A DNA stretch of 64,000 nt from Aureimonas sp. AU20 (lineage in GTDB: Bacteria; Pseudomonadota; Alphaproteobacteria; Rhizobiales; Rhizobiaceae). A program made the translations under genes and the position numbers. The notes below the pieces were generated by a model. It had not been told where the DNA came from. It saw only the letters and a program-made list of their open reading frames with translations, and did no database searches. Below, one piece after another: positions 31,016 through 39,146 of this stretch. Location of the stretch: the NCBI RefSeq assembly GCF_001442755.1, contig NZ_CP006367.1:2728001-2792000 (forward strand). The letters are read 5' to 3'. Each line of letters starts with the position of its first letter. Within the stretch, counting starts at the first letter, position 1.

Positions 31016-31330
31016 TCAGACAGTCTCCCGGGTATCGACGGGAGCCAGCAGTTTGCGAAACTGGTCTAGGCGTGTTTCGGAGAGAGGCCGGAAACGGCGA
31101 GCATCGAAGCCGGCGAAAAAATAGACGCCCCGTTCATGCCGCCGCTTGATCTCAGACAGAATGAGAAGAGGAGCGCTTGTTCTGTGGTGAGCCTCAATGG
31201 CGGAGACGGTGTAAACCGTTCCCTTTTGAAGCCCGTCCAAACAGTTTGTAGTCAAAACTCCAGGACCATTGAACCCAATCAAGCTGTCATTCACGCACAC
31301 ACACCGCATGCCGGGTTGCCACACGGTCAT
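31016..31330 (-). CDS. Early-operon protein, unknown function
   Basis: 104 aa from ATG 31330, 1 nt after the upstream stop. MTVWQPGMRCVCVNDSLIGF...LQKGTVYTVSAI: the KGxVYTV segment in a beta-rich N-terminus recalls small SH3-like phage proteins that start with a CVCV-type stretch. Common in rhizobial phages; function unknown. Confidence 0.6.
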   Translation of the reverse strand: MTVWQPGMRCVCVNDSLIGFNGPGVLTTNCLDGLQKGTVYTVSAIEAHHRTSAPLLILSEIKRRHERGVYFFAGFDARRFRPLSETRLDQFRKLLAPVDTRETV

Positions 31331-31331
31331 C

Positions 31332-31532
31332 TCAGTGGCTCCGCGCTGCGTTGCGACGAGCCTCGTCAATGAGGCTGTTCACCTGCTTGCGGCCGTGAAC
31401 CGTGTCCTCTCCGTACAAGCGGACTGTGATCTGCGAGATCGACAGCTCTTGCTGCTGGTAGAGGGCATAGACCTGCGTTGCGAGGGAGATGCCGCCGTGA
31501 CGGGTGATGTTGGCTTCGTGGTGGCGGGTCAT
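31332..31532 (-). CDS. Small HTH protein
   Basis: 66 aa. ATQVYALYQQQELSISQITVRLYGEDTV reads as an HTH followed by a basic RKQVNSLIDEARR helix. Overlaps the Cro-like gene by 4 nt. Probably an early DNA-binding regulator. Confidence 0.55.
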   Translation of the reverse strand: MTRHHEANITRHGGISLATQVYALYQQQELSISQITVRLYGEDTVHGRKQVNSLIDEARRNAARSH

Positions 31533-31792
31533 GCTGCGACGCCGGGGCGCATGGCGGCTTGAACGCTGCGTGACCGCAGAAAAGCAAGCCGCGTGAGATG
31601 CATGTCAGAAGCCGTGACCTTGCCATCGCTGATCTCAACGATCTTAGCGACTACGTCGGCATCTGGTCTGCTACGGCCAGTTTCCCAGCGCCAGATTGTG
31701 CCGGCGCCTGAGGCGTCATCGAGGCCGAGGGCTTCCGCAACCCTACGGGCGCTCAAGCCTGCCTCTTCTCGCCAATCCTTTAGAGACTTCAT
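31529..31792 (-). CDS. Cro-like HTH regulator
   Basis: 87 aa. MKSLKDWREEAGLSARRVAEALGL, then TIWRWETGRSRPDADVVAKIVEISDG is an XRE-type helix-turn-helix with the WRWExGRxxPD recognition end. It is the first leftward gene, divergent from the CI-like repressor with the operator region between them, the classic Cro position. Expected to bind the same or overlapping TATCGCA operators to favour lysis. Confidence 0.85.
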   Translation of the reverse strand: MKSLKDWREEAGLSARRVAEALGLDDASGAGTIWRWETGRSRPDADVVAKIVEISDGKVTASDMHLTRLAFLRSRSVQAAMRPGVAA

Positions 31793-31819
31793 TCCAAGGG
31801 CTCCAGTGTGGAGGCCTTA

Positions 31820-31889
31820 ATATCGCACATTCTGCGATATCTTCAAGTTGGAACATCAAATTTCATGCGATACGCATTTTCTGCGATGG
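31820..31889. promoter_or_regulatory. Repressor operators between cro-like and repressor genes
   Basis: A 21-bp palindrome ATATCGCA-N5-TGCGATAT lies at 31820-31840 and a weaker copy GATACGCA-N5-TGCGATGG at 31869-31889. Half-sites TGCGAT also occur at 31866-31871. The same palindrome recurs about 1.4 kb to the right (33277-33330). This is the expected immunity-region operator bound by the adjacent repressor and Cro-like protein. Confidence 0.8.
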
Positions 31890-31906
31890 CTGGTAGCGGT
31901 TGTGGC

Positions 31907-32506
31907 ATGGACAATCGCATCAAGCATTTTCGGGATTCGAGAAAATGGACGCAGTCCGACCTAGCGGACGAGTTGGGTGTTTCCTGGCAAACCGTTAGCC
32001 GAATGGAAAATGCGCACACGCGCATAATGCCCAAGCACGAGACCCGGCTATCTGAGATTTTCGGCGTAGATCCGTCGGATATCTACGTTGCCTCTGAGGC
32101 GGGCGAAGCCGACGATACGGTTTTGGTGCCCGTTCTTTCGCGCATTAGCGCTGGCAAGTTCCGCAATCAGGACGGGGTTCGAGAAGCGGATATTGAGCGC
32201 CACATCAAGGTCTCCCACCTTCCGCGTGGTGACTGGTTCGCGTTGGAAGTGGATGGCGACTCAATGGACCGGCTAGCCCCTCCGGGTTCGGTCGTGATCG
32301 TGAACCGCGCCGAGCACGATCCGATGGATGGAAAACACTACATTTTCTCGCTGGACGATGGCGCTGCGACCTTCAAACAGTTTCGGAAAGAGCCCGAGCC
32401 TATGCTCGTGCCGCAATCCTTCAACCCAAACCACTACGCTGTACCTGTCGGAGAGCGAGAGCTTTACGTCTTCGGCCGGGTGCGTCGCGTAATAACGGAT
32501 CTCTGA
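31907..32506 (+). CDS. CI/LexA-type phage repressor (HTH + S24 peptidase)
   Basis: 199 aa from ATG 31907. HTH at about 14-37 (WTQSDLADELGVSWQTVSRM). The C-terminal S24 domain has an Ala-Gly cleavage candidate in ISAGKF (82-83), the catalytic Ser in GDSMD (Ser119) and Lys in TFKQF (Lys157). So it is probably autocleaved on RecA activation, giving SOS-inducible lysogeny. Divergent from the cro-like gene, with operators upstream. The upstream in-frame extension to 31808 would read through the operator and is rejected. Confidence 0.9.
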   Translation: MDNRIKHFRDSRKWTQSDLADELGVSWQTVSRMENAHTRIMPKHETRLSEIFGVDPSDIYVASEAGEADDTVLVPVLSRISAGKFRNQDGVREADIERHIKVSHLPRGDWFALEVDGDSMDRLAPPGSVVIVNRAEHDPMDGKHYIFSLDDGAATFKQFRKEPEPMLVPQSFNPNHYAVPVGERELYVFGRVRRVITDL

Positions 32507-32520
32507 TGGCGGGCTGTTAG

Positions 32521-32745
32521 ATGCCGTTTGATGATGAGAAATACGACGGAACAGCGACCCGTGGAGACGTTGCCTACGTCGCGCTGGTCGCTGCCAGCGG
32601 GCTTCTAGCGATACAGCGAGCACTGGCCTCCATTGCGATGGACGGAAAGCCTTCCGTTGAAGCCATAGAGAAGATTGGCAAGGCATCTGAGGATTTGAAC
32701 AAGGCCTTCGAGACGTTAACGGGGTGGCATGATGGGAGCCGTTGA
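32521..32745 (+). CDS. Small protein, unknown
   Basis: 74 aa. MPFDDEKYDGTATRGDVAYV, then a hydrophobic helix ALVAASGLLAIQRALASIAM and a helical end. Follows the repressor by 14 nt and overlaps the next gene by 17 nt, so it may be expressed in the lysogen. Function unknown. Confidence 0.55.
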   Translation: MPFDDEKYDGTATRGDVAYVALVAASGLLAIQRALASIAMDGKPSVEAIEKIGKASEDLNKAFETLTGWHDGSR

Positions 32746-33166
32746 CGAATCTAGGCAGGCTGACTTCGAGGCCAAAACCGCAGCGGCGCAAGCTCGTCGC
32801 CAGGATCATCCCTCGACAACAGGGGGTGGCGGGGGCACATATGACGGCATGGAAACTCGTGTAGCCAAGCTCGAAAGCGATATGACCGACATCAAGGTGC
32901 TCCTGGGGCGCATTGATGAGAGGCTGATAGCTATGAGCGCGGTGATGGTCACGAAGTCTGACCTTGCTGATGTCGAAAATCGCCTCAGCGATCGGATCGG
33001 GCGGGTAGAGTCTCGGGTTAGCCATATCGAAGGGGCGCTAGAGGCGAAGATGAGTACATCTCAGTTCGTCCAGTATGGGACTGGGTTGGCGGCCCTATCA
33101 GTCGCGGCGATCACCTTGCTTTTGAAGTGGCCCATCATATCAACATTCTTCACCGCCACCCCTTAG
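32729..33166 (+). CDS. Coiled-coil protein with C-terminal membrane anchor
   Basis: 145 aa. Residues 40-110 form a coiled coil (RVAKLESDMTDIKVLLGRID...RIGRVESRVSHIEGAL). One C-terminal TM helix LAALSVAAITLLLKWPIIST (119-138) follows, with a very short tail. This tail-anchored coiled-coil layout is shared by haemolysin XhlA-type and some superinfection-exclusion proteins. Its position next to the repressor, before a terminator, suggests expression in the lysogen, so an exclusion role is possible but unproven. Confidence 0.65.
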   Translation: MMGAVDESRQADFEAKTAAAQARRQDHPSTTGGGGGTYDGMETRVAKLESDMTDIKVLLGRIDERLIAMSAVMVTKSDLADVENRLSDRIGRVESRVSHIEGALEAKMSTSQFVQYGTGLAALSVAAITLLLKWPIISTFFTATP

Positions 33167-33190
33167 TCGCCCCCCCTATTAGCGCTTCCT

Positions 33191-33226
33191 AGCCCCGCCT
33201 GAGCGATCCGGCGGGGCTTATTTTTT
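33191..33226 (+). terminator. Intrinsic terminator ending the repressor operon
   Basis: AGCCCCGCC (33191-33199) pairs with GGCGGGGCT (33210-33218), 9 bp, loop 10 nt, followed by TATTTTTTT. It closes the repressor-small protein-coiled-coil unit. Confidence 0.9.
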
Positions 33227-33276
33227 GCCAAAAATTTTCTGCGAGCAGTGCGCCTAGGTAGCGTGCCTCTCACTTT

Positions 33277-33330
33277 ATATCGCATATTTTTCGATAATGG
33301 TCTTGTCGAGCATCGCATAAAGTGCGATAT
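33277..33330. promoter_or_regulatory. Second operator pair at the start of the rightward operon
   Basis: Two copies of the immunity palindrome: ATATCGCA-N5-TTCGATAA at 33277-33297 and GCATCGCA-N5-TGCGATAT at 33310-33330. They match the operators at 31820-31889 in arms and spacer. They lie 32-85 bp before the first gene of the recombination/integration operon, so the repressor should silence this promoter too. Confidence 0.8.
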
Positions 33331-33361
33331 TGCCTCCATCCCCAGACGATGGAGCGCCAAG

Positions 33362-33619
33362 ATGGCCCGCAACGAAGCCCACGATCCCGGCCCCTTCTTC
33401 ACAGTCGCCGACGAAGACATTCGCGGCGAGTACGGCAACCAGCGTGACGATCACGGCCGGTTCTTCTGCGGCCTGATGTACGGGCTCTCCATCACCGCTG
33501 GTGTGATGTTCCTCGCCTACTTCATGTGGGTTGGAATGGGCATCGCCAAGGTAGACGCCCTTCGCCATCAGGAAGCCTTCAGCGGCTATCGCACTGCTTC
33601 GACGGAGCAGGGACGATGA
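33362..33619 (+). CDS. Small single-TM protein, first gene of rightward operon
   Basis: 85 aa from ATG 33362 (GGAG 8 nt upstream). A polar N-terminus (ARNEAHDPGPFFTVADED) precedes one TM helix (FFCGLMYGLSITAGVMFLAYFMWVG, in parts). It lies just after the operator pair and overlaps the next gene by ATGA. Unknown function. Confidence 0.6.
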   Translation: MARNEAHDPGPFFTVADEDIRGEYGNQRDDHGRFFCGLMYGLSITAGVMFLAYFMWVGMGIAKVDALRHQEAFSGYRTASTEQGR

Positions 33620-33882
33620 GCGCCTTCATGGCAATGCTGACATCGCCCGTGAAGGGTCTGCGTCGGCTTCCCCCATACCGTCCCGCAGTTGGCACTCAAT
33701 GTGAAGTGTCTGGTCCGAATTGCGATAACGACGAAGGCTATACGTGGAGTGACACGACCGTTTTATGGTCGGACGACACTTTTGTTCTCTACGGCAGGCA
33801 GGGTTACTGGCCTGTCCTGAACAAGTGGGAGCATTGCCTCTTCCGCTCTGCCGCCATCGCCAAGGCGGAGGGCCGAGCATGA
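33616..33882 (+). CDS. Small protein, unknown
   Basis: 88 aa. RLPPYRPAVGTQCEVSGPNC, then YTWSDTTVLWSDDTFVLYGRQGYWPVLNKWEHC: aromatic and Cys-rich, a compact beta protein. ATGA overlaps on both sides. Typical short phage early protein with no assigned role. Confidence 0.55.
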   Translation: MSAFMAMLTSPVKGLRRLPPYRPAVGTQCEVSGPNCDNDEGYTWSDTTVLWSDDTFVLYGRQGYWPVLNKWEHCLFRSAAIAKAEGRA

Positions 33883-33986
33883 CGCCGCGTACCGACAAGC
33901 TCCCCGCCCGCATCCTCATGGTCTCCATCATCCTCACCGCCGCGCTGGTTCTCTACCTCGCGCATAGCCTCGGAGCATTCGCATGA
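33879..33986 (+). CDS. 35-aa single-TM peptide
   Basis: MTPRTDKLPARILMVSIILT and a hydrophobic remainder ending HSLGAFA. One TM helix spans most of the length. Starts and ends with ATGA overlaps to both neighbours, which is the main evidence that it is translated. Function unknown. Confidence 0.55.
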   Translation: MTPRTDKLPARILMVSIILTAALVLYLAHSLGAFA

Positions 33987-34327
33987 ACATGCTCTCTCAC
34001 AGCCGCTTCAGCACCTATCAGCCAGCAGAAGGCCCGGCCAACGCTACGATCGATCTCGACGTGCCCATGTACGTCGGCGGCGCCTACTTCTGCGACTTTC
34101 AGGCCAAGGTCTCTTTCATCCGTGACGAGACAGACCGAGACGGCTTCAGCGTCGAAGAGATGACGGTCGTGGATCTTCGGGGCGGATACCCCGGCAAGAT
34201 CGTGCGTCGGTACAACGGCGGCGGTCCGCTCGAACACGACATGGCCTGCGCGATCCTCAAGGAGTTTCACGCGGACGGTTCGCTCCGTCGCGCCGAAGAA
34301 GCCATGAAGAAGGCGGAAGCGGCATGA
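33983..34327 (+). CDS. Early protein, unknown function
   Basis: 114 aa. ATIDLDVPMYVGGAYFCDFQ, then VSFIRDETDRDGFSVEEMTVVDL suggests a beta-rich domain, with a C-terminal helix LRRAEEAMKKAEAA. Directly precedes and overlaps the ERF gene, so it may take part in recombination, but no motif is diagnostic. Confidence 0.55.
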   Translation: MNMLSHSRFSTYQPAEGPANATIDLDVPMYVGGAYFCDFQAKVSFIRDETDRDGFSVEEMTVVDLRGGYPGKIVRRYNGGGPLEHDMACAILKEFHADGSLRRAEEAMKKAEAA

Positions 34328-35040
34328 GCAACGCCCTCACCCACATGGATACGGCGCCCGTTGCAGAGCGCCAGCCTGTCACTCCGATGGAGATGCTGAA
34401 CAATGCCCTTGCCAAGGGCGCAAGCGTCGAGATGCTGGAGAAGCTTCTGACACTTCAGGAAAAGTGGGAGTCGGGGCAGGCACGGCGCGCCTTTGACGCT
34501 GCCCTGTCGGCTGCGAAGTCCGAAATTCCGGTCATCCTGAAGAACGCCAGCGGACACAACAACAAGCGGTACGCGGACTTCGCGGCCATCGCCCGTGTGG
34601 TCGATCCGATCATCTCCAAGCACGGCCTGTCCTACCGGTTTCGCACGCGGCAGGACGAGCGAATCCATGTGACCTGTGTCCTCTCTCACGAGGCTGGCCA
34701 CAGCGAAGAGAACACGCTTGCCGGCCCTGCCGATAGCTCGGGAAGCAAGAACGCTATTCAGGCGATCGGCTCCACACTGACCTACCTCCAGCGCTATTCT
34801 CTGACGCAGGCTCTTGGGCTCGCGGCCTCTGAAGATGACGATGGTCGCACCGCGAACGTTCGTTCGGTCGACACTATCAGCGAGGATCAGGTGATCCAGA
34901 TCCGCGAGATGCTGGAAGCCACGAACTCGAACGTGAAAGCCTTCTTAGAGGTAGGCCGGTACGAGCGCTTGGAAGACATCCTCGCGAGCGACTTCGACAG
35001 CGCCATGCGGATGTTGAAGCAGAAGGCGGCGCGCCGGTGA
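34324..35040 (+). CDS. ERF-family single-strand annealing protein
   Basis: 238 aa. The ERF signature region is clear: ARRAFDAALSAAKSEIPVIL, YADFAAIARVVDPIISKHGLSYRF, GSTLTYLQRYSLTQALGLAASEDDDG. It forms rings that anneal complementary strands during phage recombination, working with an exonuclease, here the YqaJ gene that overlaps its end. Full-length N-terminal domain plus a C-terminal helical tail. Confidence 0.92.
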   Translation: MSNALTHMDTAPVAERQPVTPMEMLNNALAKGASVEMLEKLLTLQEKWESGQARRAFDAALSAAKSEIPVILKNASGHNNKRYADFAAIARVVDPIISKHGLSYRFRTRQDERIHVTCVLSHEAGHSEENTLAGPADSSGSKNAIQAIGSTLTYLQRYSLTQALGLAASEDDDGRTANVRSVDTISEDQVIQIREMLEATNSNVKAFLEVGRYERLEDILASDFDSAMRMLKQKAARR

Positions 35041-35669
35041 GCCCTCAGGTCTTCGACATGGAACAGGGCGGGCCGGAATGGTTCGCCGCGCGCGCCGGCA
35101 TCCCGACCGCCAGCATGTTCGCCACCGTCCTTGCCAAGGGCAAGGGGGACACCGCGAGCAAGACGCGCCGCACCTACATGCTCAAGCTCGCCGGCGAGAT
35201 CCTGACTGGCGAGCCCATGGAGAGCTACACGAACGCGCACATGGAGCGCGGCCGGTCCATGGAGGACGACGCGCGCCGCGCCTACGCCTTCATGGCTGAC
35301 GCCGACCCCGATCTCGTCGGGTTCATCCGGTCCGGCCAGAAGGGGTGCAGCCCCGATAGCCTTCTCGGCGCCGATGGCCTTTTGGAGATCAAGACCAAGC
35401 TCCCGCACATCCTGATCGACGTGCTTCTGCGCGGTGAGATCCCGCCCGAGCACATCGCACAGTGCCAGGGCCAGCTTTGGGTCGCGGAACGGGAATGGGT
35501 GGACTTCGTGGCCTACTGGCCCGGCCTGCCCTTGTTCGTGAAGCGCGCCTATCGCGACGAGGCCTATATCGCGGACCTCTCCAAGGCCGTGGACCTCTTC
35601 AATGATCAGCTGGCCGATATGGTCGCGCAGGTGAAGGCGTTCGAACCGCCTCAGGCGGTGGCGGCATGA
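35037..35669 (+). CDS. YqaJ-type viral recombinase / lambda exonuclease family
   Basis: 210 aa, GTG start overlapping the ERF stop. PEWFAARAGIPTASMFATVL, MERGRSMEDDAR (Glu), SPDSLLGADGLLEIKTKLP (Asp and ExK, the nuclease core), then HIAQCQGQLWVAEREWVDFV, the classic YqaJ end. A 5'-3' exonuclease producing single strands for the ERF annealase. All expected catalytic residues appear intact. Confidence 0.92.
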   Translation: MSPQVFDMEQGGPEWFAARAGIPTASMFATVLAKGKGDTASKTRRTYMLKLAGEILTGEPMESYTNAHMERGRSMEDDARRAYAFMADADPDLVGFIRSGQKGCSPDSLLGADGLLEIKTKLPHILIDVLLRGEIPPEHIAQCQGQLWVAEREWVDFVAYWPGLPLFVKRAYRDEAYIADLSKAVDLFNDQLADMVAQVKAFEPPQAVAA

Positions 35670-36178
35670 AGACCCCCGCCTTGATCTTTGATTGGGACGG
35701 CGAGTGCCTTCGTCCGGCCGCCCCGTACATGGCGAAGCTGGCTGACCGCCACCTGACGATCGGCGAGCGCTATCGCATGTCGGCTGAGGAAGAGCGTTCG
35801 ATCGCCTCGCACAACCACTACTTCGCGGCCCTGCATGAGGCCTGGGTGAACCTGCCCGAGGGCATGGCCCGCGACTTCCCGAGCGCCGAGCACCTCCGCC
35901 ATTATGCGCTGATCGCCACCGGCTACTGCGACAGCCAGACGATCACCTGCGCTTCGAAGGCAGAAGCTGTTCGGATTGCCGCCTTCATGGAGCCCATCGA
36001 CCCGTTCTCGGTCGTTACGGCGCGCGAAGCCACGGTGACGCGCTTTGTCGCTCGCTCGCAGTCCATGAAGGCCATGGGCAAGCAGGAATTCCAGCAGTCG
36101 AAAGATCGTGTGCTCGATTTCGTCGCGCAGATGATCGACACCGACGCCAAGAGCCTGACGCAAGTGAGGGCCGCGTGA
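35666..36178 (+). CDS. Recombination-module protein, unknown function
   Basis: 170 aa. FDWDGECLRPAAPYMAKLAD, then SHNHYFAALHEAWVNLPEG and HYALIATGYCDSQTITCASK. Similar proteins sit directly after YqaJ/ERF in rhizobial phages, so a DNA-processing accessory role is plausible (a position occupied by Nin-type proteins elsewhere). No catalytic motif recognised. Confidence 0.6.
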   Translation: MKTPALIFDWDGECLRPAAPYMAKLADRHLTIGERYRMSAEEERSIASHNHYFAALHEAWVNLPEGMARDFPSAEHLRHYALIATGYCDSQTITCASKAEAVRIAAFMEPIDPFSVVTAREATVTRFVARSQSMKAMGKQEFQQSKDRVLDFVAQMIDTDAKSLTQVRAA

Positions 36179-36573
36179 TGTCCATGATCCGCTTCCCCGA
36201 CACTGCCTTCTCTCTTGACCGCCACGACAAGACGACGAAGCGCATCGAAGACAAGGATCACCTCGCCTTCATCCGCACACTGCCGAGCGTCGTATCGTTC
36301 CAGACCGGTGTTGAAGCCTGCCACATCCGCTTTGGCGAGCCTCTCCATCGCAAGCCTAAGACAGCGGGTGGACGAAAGCCGGATGACTGGCACGTCCTGC
36401 CACTGACGCCGGAAGAGCACCGCGAACAGCACTCCATGAACGAACGGCACTGGTGGACCCGACAAGGTTTCACCGACCCGGTTGGCGTGGCTTTGAAGCT
36501 GTACGAGGTCACCGGCCAGTTCAACGAAGCCATTGAGATCATTCGCGCTGCCCGTCGTGAGGCCCGCCGATGA
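36175..36573 (+). CDS. DUF968 HNH-like recombination protein
   Basis: 132 aa. EACHIRFGEPLHRKPKTAGG, then DDWHVLPLTPEEHREQHSMNERHWW matches DUF968, an HNH-like fold (Cys-His, then H..H) seen in Rap/NinG-like junction-cleaving proteins. Expected to resolve branched recombination intermediates. ATGA overlaps on both sides. Confidence 0.8.
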   Translation: MMSMIRFPDTAFSLDRHDKTTKRIEDKDHLAFIRTLPSVVSFQTGVEACHIRFGEPLHRKPKTAGGRKPDDWHVLPLTPEEHREQHSMNERHWWTRQGFTDPVGVALKLYEVTGQFNEAIEIIRAARREARR

Positions 36574-36935
36574 GTGACCTTTCCCGAAATCACGCCGCTC
36601 TGGCGATGCAATTGAGGCCTAAGATGAAGGACATCACCCACACGCCCGGGCCTTGGCATGTCGCAATGCGGCAGCGAATTGGCATCACAGTCCGCGCAGC
36701 CGAAGAGAAGCCGATCGCTGATATCTGGCAGAACGGCGATGACCCAATGGCCAACGCCCGTCTGATCGCCGCCGCGCCCGATCTGCTAAAAGCGCTCCAG
36801 ACCATCGCTCACATCGCGCACCACAACTTCGGCCGTCAGACCGAGAAGCTGGCCGACATCGAGCCGATCGCTCGCGAAGCCATTTCCAAAGCCTCCCCCA
36901 ATCTTCCCTCCGCAAGCCAGGAGGGCGGGGAATGA
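36570..36935 (+). CDS. Small phage protein with ANARLIAAAPDLL motif
   Basis: 121 aa. THTPGPWHVAMRQRIGITVR, then MANARLIAAAPDLLKALQTI. This TPGPW...ANARLIAAAPDLL pattern is very common in temperate phage early operons and has no known function. Overlaps neighbours by 4 nt. Confidence 0.7.
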   Translation: MSDLSRNHAALAMQLRPKMKDITHTPGPWHVAMRQRIGITVRAAEEKPIADIWQNGDDPMANARLIAAAPDLLKALQTIAHIAHHNFGRQTEKLADIEPIAREAISKASPNLPSASQEGGE

Positions 36936-37588
36936 AGGACTGCGCCATCTTCCTCTGCGACCGGACTGGCGTTGCAGCCCAACCTTGGGCTGAGGCCGGC
37001 ATTGAATGCTTCTGCGTTGATGTTCAGCATTCGATACGCCGCGACCGCACCGAGGGTCTGATCCATTTCGTCTGGGGTGATGCCCGCTCGTGGACGCCGC
37101 CCGAAGGCTATCGACCCATCTTCGTGGGCGCATGGCCTCCCTGCACCCATGTTTCAGTCAGCGGCACCCGCGATCACGGAAAGAAGCGCGGCCACATGCT
37201 GCGCGACGCCTTGGAAATCTTCGAGGCGTGCCGTCAGTCCATCGCTTGGTCAGGGGCTCCGGGCTTCCTCGAAAACCCTGTCGGCATCCTTTCGAGCATC
37301 CCGCACATCGGCAAGCCGGGTCACTACTTCCACCCGGCCGACTACACCGGCTGGTGCGAGGATGACCACTACACGAAGAAGACCTGCATCTGGCCCATGA
37401 ACGGGTTCGTCATGCCGCCCAAGTTGGTCGGCCAGCAATTCTCCGGTGTCGTTCCCGACAACCGCATCCACTTCGCAAGCCCGTCAGACGATCGAGGCGA
37501 CATCCGGAGCGCTACGCCGCTCGGTTTCTCGCGCGCCGTCTTCCACGCCAACGCGCCCGCGCACCTTCGCGAAAGGCTCGCCGCATGA
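36932..37588 (+). CDS. DNA cytosine-5 methyltransferase-like protein
   Basis: 218 aa, shorter than standalone C5 methyltransferases (usually over 300). The catalytic loop GAWPPCTHVSVSG holds the PPC motif at 69-71 and a reduced motif VI GFLENPVGIL (114-116). An FGG-like motif I is not obvious; the N-terminal LCDRTGVAAQPWAEAGIEC takes that place. The C-terminus YTKKTCIWPMNGF resembles the TKRT-LWG end of phage enzymes. Probably protects phage DNA from host restriction. No cognate nuclease is nearby. Activity is uncertain. Confidence 0.7.
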   Translation: MKDCAIFLCDRTGVAAQPWAEAGIECFCVDVQHSIRRDRTEGLIHFVWGDARSWTPPEGYRPIFVGAWPPCTHVSVSGTRDHGKKRGHMLRDALEIFEACRQSIAWSGAPGFLENPVGILSSIPHIGKPGHYFHPADYTGWCEDDHYTKKTCIWPMNGFVMPPKLVGQQFSGVVPDNRIHFASPSDDRGDIRSATPLGFSRAVFHANAPAHLRERLAA

Positions 37589-38265
37589 CCAAGACCCCAT
37601 CAGCCACGCCTTCCGTGAGCGTGGAGAGCGAAGAGTATGTGCTGGTTCCGAGGGAGCCCACGCGCGAGATGGTGGACGCTGGCCGCATCTATGGCTGGGA
37701 CGATCCCGAGCACGAGGCAAGCTGCATCGGCCATCCTGAAACGCGCGCGAGCATCTACCGCGCCATGGTTGCAGCCGCCCCAAATCCGACGCCTGATTTC
37801 GTGCAGGTGCCCTACGACGATTTCCACTCTGCCTACGGTCATGTCCCGCGCTCAAAGATGTCGCCATACCGCTGTCTCAAGACACGGCTGCGGTCTCTCT
37901 TGCGCGCTGATGATTTGGACCACGCTGACGAGGCCGAAGCCTTGGCCGCCGCTCCTGCCCCCAACCCCTCACCGGCCGCAAAGAGCGGGGAAGCCGAGGC
38001 GGCGGCAAACTATGACGGTTGGAAGTCGATCGACACGGCACCGGAGGACGAGCACGTACTGCTATCCACTACGGGAGGTCATGTGGGCGAGGCCCTCATG
38101 CTCATTGATGAAGACACCGGCCAGCAGAAATGGACATGGGCTGGTGGCCCAGTGTCAAAATTTCATCAGCCGCTTGGGTGGATGCCAATGCCCAAAGCTC
38201 TCTCAAAGCCTGTTCTTTCCGATCTCCGCAATGGCGGGTTCGATGGCCCGACAGGAGCCGAATAA
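37585..38265 (+). CDS. DUF551-containing phage protein
   Basis: 226 aa. The N-terminal part EEYVLVPREPTREMVDAGRI with YRAMVAAAP is a widespread phage motif. The C-terminal DUF551-like part is GWKSIDTAPEDEHVLLST ... GWMPMPKA. Second of three DUF551-type proteins in prophage 1. Function unknown. Confidence 0.65.
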   Translation: MTKTPSATPSVSVESEEYVLVPREPTREMVDAGRIYGWDDPEHEASCIGHPETRASIYRAMVAAAPNPTPDFVQVPYDDFHSAYGHVPRSKMSPYRCLKTRLRSLLRADDLDHADEAEALAAAPAPNPSPAAKSGEAEAAANYDGWKSIDTAPEDEHVLLSTTGGHVGEALMLIDEDTGQQKWTWAGGPVSKFHQPLGWMPMPKALSKPVLSDLRNGGFDGPTGAE

Positions 38266-38267
38266 AC

Positions 38268-39146
38268 ATGTCTATTTCACACACGACCCGCTCGGCTTCA
38301 TTTGATGAGGTTGTCAAAGAGATGGATCGGCGCGGACATGTGATCGAAGCGCTTGAGGCGAAGATCGCCGCCCTCGCCACCCCTTTACCCCAGCCGGCAG
38401 ATGCCGTGCGGGAGGGTGCAGAAGCCGCCGACCTTTTCGTAAAGCTCTTCTTGTCGTTCGTAGGACGCGATCGCGGGACAGACCGCTTCGAAAAGACGAT
38501 GGACGACCTAACGGCAGAAGCCGCAAAGGTCGTGGACAAGATTGAGGCCGTCCGCGCCGCCCTCACCGAGCCAGCCCCGGCTACGATCGGCAACCCTGCG
38601 ACGGAAGAAGAGTGGCAGGATCGCAACGGCCTGAGTTCGGACGAAACCTCCGAGCCAGCCCCGGCCGGGGAGGCAGTGGAGCCGGTCGCTTGGACGTACG
38701 AATATCTTTGTGAGGGGTACTGGACGTCAGCACTGGAAGGCTACCGCCCAAAAGCCGCCCCCTCTATTCGGAACATTCGCCCCCTCTACGCCCACCCCGC
38801 CCCCGAAGACACCGCGCGCCTGCGGGAGGATTTGGAACGGGCAAATGCTAAAGCGAACGGTTTCACCAAAGCCTATGGCATGCGGTTGGCTAGATTTGTA
38901 ACTCAAGCAGAAGAACTTGAAGTCACGAAGCGCGATCGTGACGATGCGCGGAAGGCGCTAGAGGCGGCGCAGACGAAGGTGGCGGTTCTTGATGGGCTGC
39001 TGACCGCGAAGGACGTGTGGTTTGACTTCGGGTCTGGGTTCCGCGCTCATTTCAGCTTCGAACCCTTCACGGACAGCCCGTGGCGGGCTGATCTACACGG
39101 CCTCCACGCCGCCGCCCGCTCCGCTTCCAGGGAGGCCACCCGATGA
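38268..39146 (+). CDS. Modular early phage protein with coiled coil, unknown
   Basis: 292 aa from ATG 38268 (AGGAG upstream). N-terminal helices (EVVKEMDRRGHVIEALEAKI) precede a middle EPVAWTYEYLCEGYWTSALEG ... IRPLYAHPAP segment typical of phage-encoded unknown proteins. A coiled coil (RLREDLERANAKANG...KALEAAQTK) and a short tail follow. The upstream in-frame extension overlaps the preceding gene and is rejected. Confidence 0.6.
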   Translation: MSISHTTRSASFDEVVKEMDRRGHVIEALEAKIAALATPLPQPADAVREGAEAADLFVKLFLSFVGRDRGTDRFEKTMDDLTAEAAKVVDKIEAVRAALTEPAPATIGNPATEEEWQDRNGLSSDETSEPAPAGEAVEPVAWTYEYLCEGYWTSALEGYRPKAAPSIRNIRPLYAHPAPEDTARLREDLERANAKANGFTKAYGMRLARFVTQAEELEVTKRDRDDARKALEAAQTKVAVLDGLLTAKDVWFDFGSGFRAHFSFEPFTDSPWRADLHGLHAAARSASREATR

